The position numbers and the translations under genes were made by a program. Below the pieces are notes generated by a model. The model searched no databases. It was given only the letters and a program-made list of their open reading frames with translations, and was not told the DNA's origin. This document shows, piece after piece, positions 6,214-8,144 of a stretch of 8,144 nucleotides of DNA. Position 1 is the stretch's first letter. Each line of letters opens with the position of its first letter. Source of the stretch: an uncultured Sphingomonadales bacterium (GTDB taxonomy: Bacteria > Pseudomonadota > Alphaproteobacteria > Sphingomonadales > Sphingomonadaceae); assembly GCA_903911985.1 (NCBI GenBank), contig CAIWFP010000041.1, positions 1-8,144 on the forward strand, written 5' to 3'.

Positions 6214-6515
6214 ATTCAAGCATTTTCTCGCAATAGGGCAGTATTCGGCAAATAAAAATCCCTCCGCCCGGCAAACCCGATCCGGGTCGCCGCCGATGGC
6301 GCCGTGCGCCGATTGTGTTGACCGAAATCCCGAGGGCCGCTCAGCGCGGATGCAGCCGCGCGGCAGGCTCGCAAACCGCCATGGACGGTGTTAGGGTAGC
6401 AACCACACAGCTTTATGCGGTGCTTTGGGGTTCGCCCCTAACCGTGGGGCCTGTTCGGCAATCTTGCGTTCAGCTTTCCGGGCTATGTCTGTTGTTGCAC
6501 TATGGAGAGCGGCAA
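6184..6515. other. Divergent intergenic region between ftsB and the S53 peptidase gene
   Basis: About 330 bases separate the two divergent genes, and I see no convincing protein gene or tRNA here. The half next to ftsB (6184-6262) is AT-richer than its surroundings and is where the ftsB promoter should lie; no clear -35/-10 pair was found. It also holds two GANTC sites (6194-6198 and 6205-6209). A short dyad ACCCG-ATC-CGGGT lies at 6275-6287 and a 10-base palindrome GCCGCGCGGC at 6355-6364; either could be an operator or chance. A TTGACC at 6318-6323 lacks a good -10 partner. Overlapping G4/C4 hairpins sit at 6427-6450. The peptidase reading frame stays open upstream to 6315, but that stretch has no protein-like features and precedes the signal peptide and ribosome-binding site. 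Confidence 0.6.
6427..6450 (+). other. Two mutually exclusive short hairpins in the peptidase leader
   Basis: GGGG-TTCG-CCCC (6427-6438) forms a four-pair stem with a UUCG tetraloop. The same C-run can instead pair with the next G-run: GCCCC (6434-6438) with GGGGC (6446-6450) around a seven-base loop. The two forms exclude each other. This lies about 65 bases before the peptidase start and would be in its mRNA leader only if the promoter lies further upstream. No T-run follows, so it is not a terminator. Confidence 0.3.
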
Positions 6516-7715
6516 ATGCTGGCCAAATTTCTGGGTTTCACGCTTGGCTTGTCCCTGTTGGGGGCGTCTCAGGTCCATGCGAGAGAGCCCGTGGTGATGG
6601 AGCGCCATGCCGGTGGCGGCGTTGCCTTTCATCAGGCGGTATGCGTGCATAATACGGGGCCCGGCGTGGCGCATTGCCTTGCCCGCGTGCGCACCGATAG
6701 TCAGGGGCGCATTTTCGCCGGGCAGGTTTTTCCGGCCAAAACCAGCGCCCAATCGGGCTATGGCCCCACCGACTTTCGCAGCGCATACAAGTTTACCGCC
6801 ACCGGCAGCAGTTCCACGATTATCGCCGTGGTGGATTCCTATGGCTATCCTGGCGCCGAGGCCGATCTGGCGGTTTATCGGCGTCAATATGGGCTTCCGC
6901 CCTGCACGCACCAGAGTGGCTGTTTCAATGTGGTCGACCAAAATGGTGGCTCGCGATTGCCGAAACTTGATGTGGGCTGGGCGCAGGAGCAGGCCCTAGA
7001 CCTCGACATGGTCAGCGCCATGTGCCCCAATTGCCGGATATTGCTGGTTCAGGCGAGCAGCGCCGACAATGGCTCGCTCGCGACCGCGGTCAACACGGCG
7101 GTGGCCAAGGGAGCCATTGTCGTATCCAATTCCTATGGTGGCGATGAAAGCGGCGTTCAGAAATACGCCGCCGCTTATAGCCACCCGGGTGTCGCCATAA
7201 CGGCCAGTTCCGGCGACGCGGGCTATGGCGCCAGCTTTCCCGCCACCGCGCCCGGTGTGATTGCGGTCGGGGGCACAACGCTCTCGCCAGCAAGCAATTC
7301 GCGCGGGTGGACCGAGACCGTATGGAACGGATCCGGCAGCGGCTGCAGTTCCGTCTTCAACAAACCGGTCTGGCAGACCGACAAGTTGTGCGCCATGCGC
7401 ATGGAGGCCGATATCGCGGCCGTTGGCGATCCCTATACCGGGGTTGCGGTCTATGGCCCGGTTGGCAGCCACAATTTGTCGGGCTGGATGGTGTTTGGCG
7501 GCACCAGCGTGGGTGCGCCGCTGATTGCCGGAATGTACGCCGCGCTTGGCGCAAAACCCAATGCGGCATCCAAAATATGGGTCTCGCTCGCCGCGCTCTA
7601 TGACGTGACCAGCGGCAACAATGGCACATGCGGCGGCACCTATTTCTGCGTGGCGGGCACGGGTTATGATGGGCCAACCGGCAATGGCACGCCCTCGGGA
7701 ACCGGCGCCTTCTGA
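6516..7715 (+). CDS. Secreted sedolisin-family (S53) serine-carboxyl peptidase
   Basis: A 399-residue precursor. Residues 1-22 form a Sec signal peptide (Leu/Gly-rich core, likely cut after VHA). The catalytic domain starts near 80 (GYGPTDFRSAYKF). The S53 residues are visible: Glu158 and Asp162 in WAQEQALDLD, the oxyanion Asp234 in SSGDAGYG, and nucleophile Ser331 in GGTSVGAPLIAG. The C-terminal calcium site fits Asp363 (YDVTSG) and Asp385 (GYDGPTGNGTP), 22 residues apart, as in sedolisin (about 20). Repeated Cys (for example PPCTHQSGC, CPNC, and C-terminal pairs) suggest disulfides. S53 enzymes are acid-active endopeptidases; the substrate is unknown. Most carry a propeptide of 150 or more residues, but only about 55 residues separate the signal peptide from the core here. 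The ATG at 6516 is chosen for its GGAGAG (6504-6509) six bases upstream and the signal peptide directly after it. Confidence 0.9.
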   Translation: MLAKFLGFTLGLSLLGASQVHAREPVVMERHAGGGVAFHQAVCVHNTGPGVAHCLARVRTDSQGRIFAGQVFPAKTSAQSGYGPTDFRSAYKFTATGSSSTIIAVVDSYGYPGAEADLAVYRRQYGLPPCTHQSGCFNVVDQNGGSRLPKLDVGWAQEQALDLDMVSAMCPNCRILLVQASSADNGSLATAVNTAVAKGAIVVSNSYGGDESGVQKYAAAYSHPGVAITASSGDAGYGASFPATAPGVIAVGGTTLSPASNSRGWTETVWNGSGSGCSSVFNKPVWQTDKLCAMRMEADIAAVGDPYTGVAVYGPVGSHNLSGWMVFGGTSVGAPLIAGMYAALGAKPNAASKIWVSLAALYDVTSGNNGTCGGTYFCVAGTGYDGPTGNGTPSGTGAF

Positions 7716-7728
7716 TTTGCGCCGATAC

Positions 7729-7759
7729 CTTGGCCGGCAGGCAGATACGCGTGGCCAAG
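7729..7759 (+). terminator. Possible terminator or hairpin after the peptidase gene
   Basis: CTTGGCC (7729-7735) and GGCCAAG (7753-7759) form a perfect seven-pair stem with a 17-base loop, 13 bases after the peptidase stop. It is followed by ATTTG, only a short T-run, so it is a weak intrinsic terminator at best. The location suits a transcript end. Confidence 0.35.
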
Positions 7760-7812
7760 ATTTGCAGGGGTTCGCCGTTGCCAGCGGGGGCCGGGGGCAT
7801 TACCCACAAGCC

Positions 7813-8144
7813 ATGACAAGCCCCACACAAGCTGCCAAGCCTCGCCCGAGTTCCGGCCATGAGCCCGGGGGCTGGCTGGCGCGCATCGGCGGGGCTTTGG
7901 CATTTTGGCTGGCGCTATGTCTGACTATCGGCCTGCTGCCCGGCGTTGCCAGCGCACAGGATTTGCGCCCGGCGCCCACCCCCGCCAGCCTGATCGGGGT
8001 CAAGCTCATCACCGAGAGCCCCAAGGAAACCCGGCTGCTGCTCACCTTCATGCCTAAAGCCAACAGTTTCGGCCCGGTTGGGTCTGATCATGGCGCCAAT
8101 GGTGGTTCCAGCAGCAACAAGGTGGCGATCGGCTTCGCCCTCAC
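7813..8144 (+). CDS. N-terminal part of an exported protein, cut by the right edge
   Basis: An open frame begins with ATG at 7813 and runs 110 codons to the window end without a stop. Residues about 1-20 are polar and Pro/Ser-rich. A hydrophobic segment spans about 24-46 (IGGALAFWLALCLTIGLLPG) and ends in VASA before QD, a likely signal peptidase site near residue 48, so the protein is probably periplasmic or outer-membrane. The visible mature part has a strand-like pattern (SLIGVKLIT, then TRLLLTFMP, then KVAIGFAL) with a Gly/Ser-rich loop between. This loosely resembles AMIN domains of amidases and secretins, but the match is weak and I assign no function. No Shine-Dalgarno is obvious at 7813; an in-frame TTG at 7762 is a less likely start. 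Coding is supported by the signal peptide and the long open frame to the edge. Confidence 0.65.
   Translation, partial: MTSPTQAAKPRPSSGHEPGGWLARIGGALAFWLALCLTIGLLPGVASAQDLRPAPTPASLIGVKLITESPKETRLLLTFMPKANSFGPVGSDHGANGGSSSNKVAIGFAL

Noticed and set aside
6318..6346. Promoter for the peptidase based on TTGACC at 6318
   Set aside because: The region 17 bases downstream (TCAGCG) does not resemble a -10 box.
6315..6515. N-terminal extension of the S53 peptidase as a missing propeptide
   Set aside because: The frame is open here, but the residues look random and would place the clear signal peptide inside the protein; the ribosome-binding site GGAGAG sits directly before the ATG at 6516.
1..8144. 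CRISPR array, tRNA or rRNA gene, insertion sequence, prophage or defence system
   Set aside because: No direct repeat series, no cloverleaf, no transposase or phage-like protein and no recognisable defence gene was found; the window reads as core chromosome.

Overview
The window looks like a chromosomal core region of a GC-rich alphaproteobacterium, most likely a sphingomonad (Sphingomonadales). This rests on the protein style (TrmFO, PdhA, a lipoyl-domain PdhB, an FtsB-type protein beside pdhA) and on dense, high-GC coding. No 16S or other marker is present, so the placement is inference. I see no IS element, CRISPR array, tRNA, rRNA or phage gene.

Layout. A plus-strand block opens with the 3' end of a gene cut by the window edge (bases 1-120, probably gyrA). 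It overlaps a DUF952 gene by ATGA (117-500), and trmFO follows (534-1919). trmFO ends 12 bases from the end of a convergent minus-strand cluster. In transcription order that cluster is: an FtsB/DivIC-type protein (6183-5845), pdhA (5726-4644), pdhB (4644-3295), a short squalene/phytoene-synthase-fold protein (3186-2530) and a membrane-anchored three-EF-hand protein (2495-1932). pdhA and pdhB overlap by one base (TGATG).

A divergent intergenic region of about 330 bases (6184-6515) separates ftsB from a plus-strand secreted sedolisin-type (S53) peptidase (6516-7715). After a 97-base gap with a possible hairpin, a second exported protein begins (7813) and runs off the right edge.

Function. pdhA and pdhB encode the two chains of pyruvate dehydrogenase E1, and pdhB carries its own lipoyl domain, an arrangement known from Zymomonas and some other alphaproteobacteria. 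E2 and E3 are not in the window. TrmFO makes ribothymidine at tRNA position 54 using methylenetetrahydrofolate. The FtsB-like protein belongs to the divisome. The synthase-fold protein lacks both catalytic aspartate motifs and resembles the NDUFAF6 (complex I assembly) branch of its superfamily.

I found no clear new multi-gene system. The items most worth a second look are the non-catalytic synthase-fold gene behind pdhB, the sedolisin with no room for a normal propeptide, and the ftsB leader. That leader has a tiny ORF with the good ribosome-binding site overlapping the ftsB start, and two close GANTC sites.
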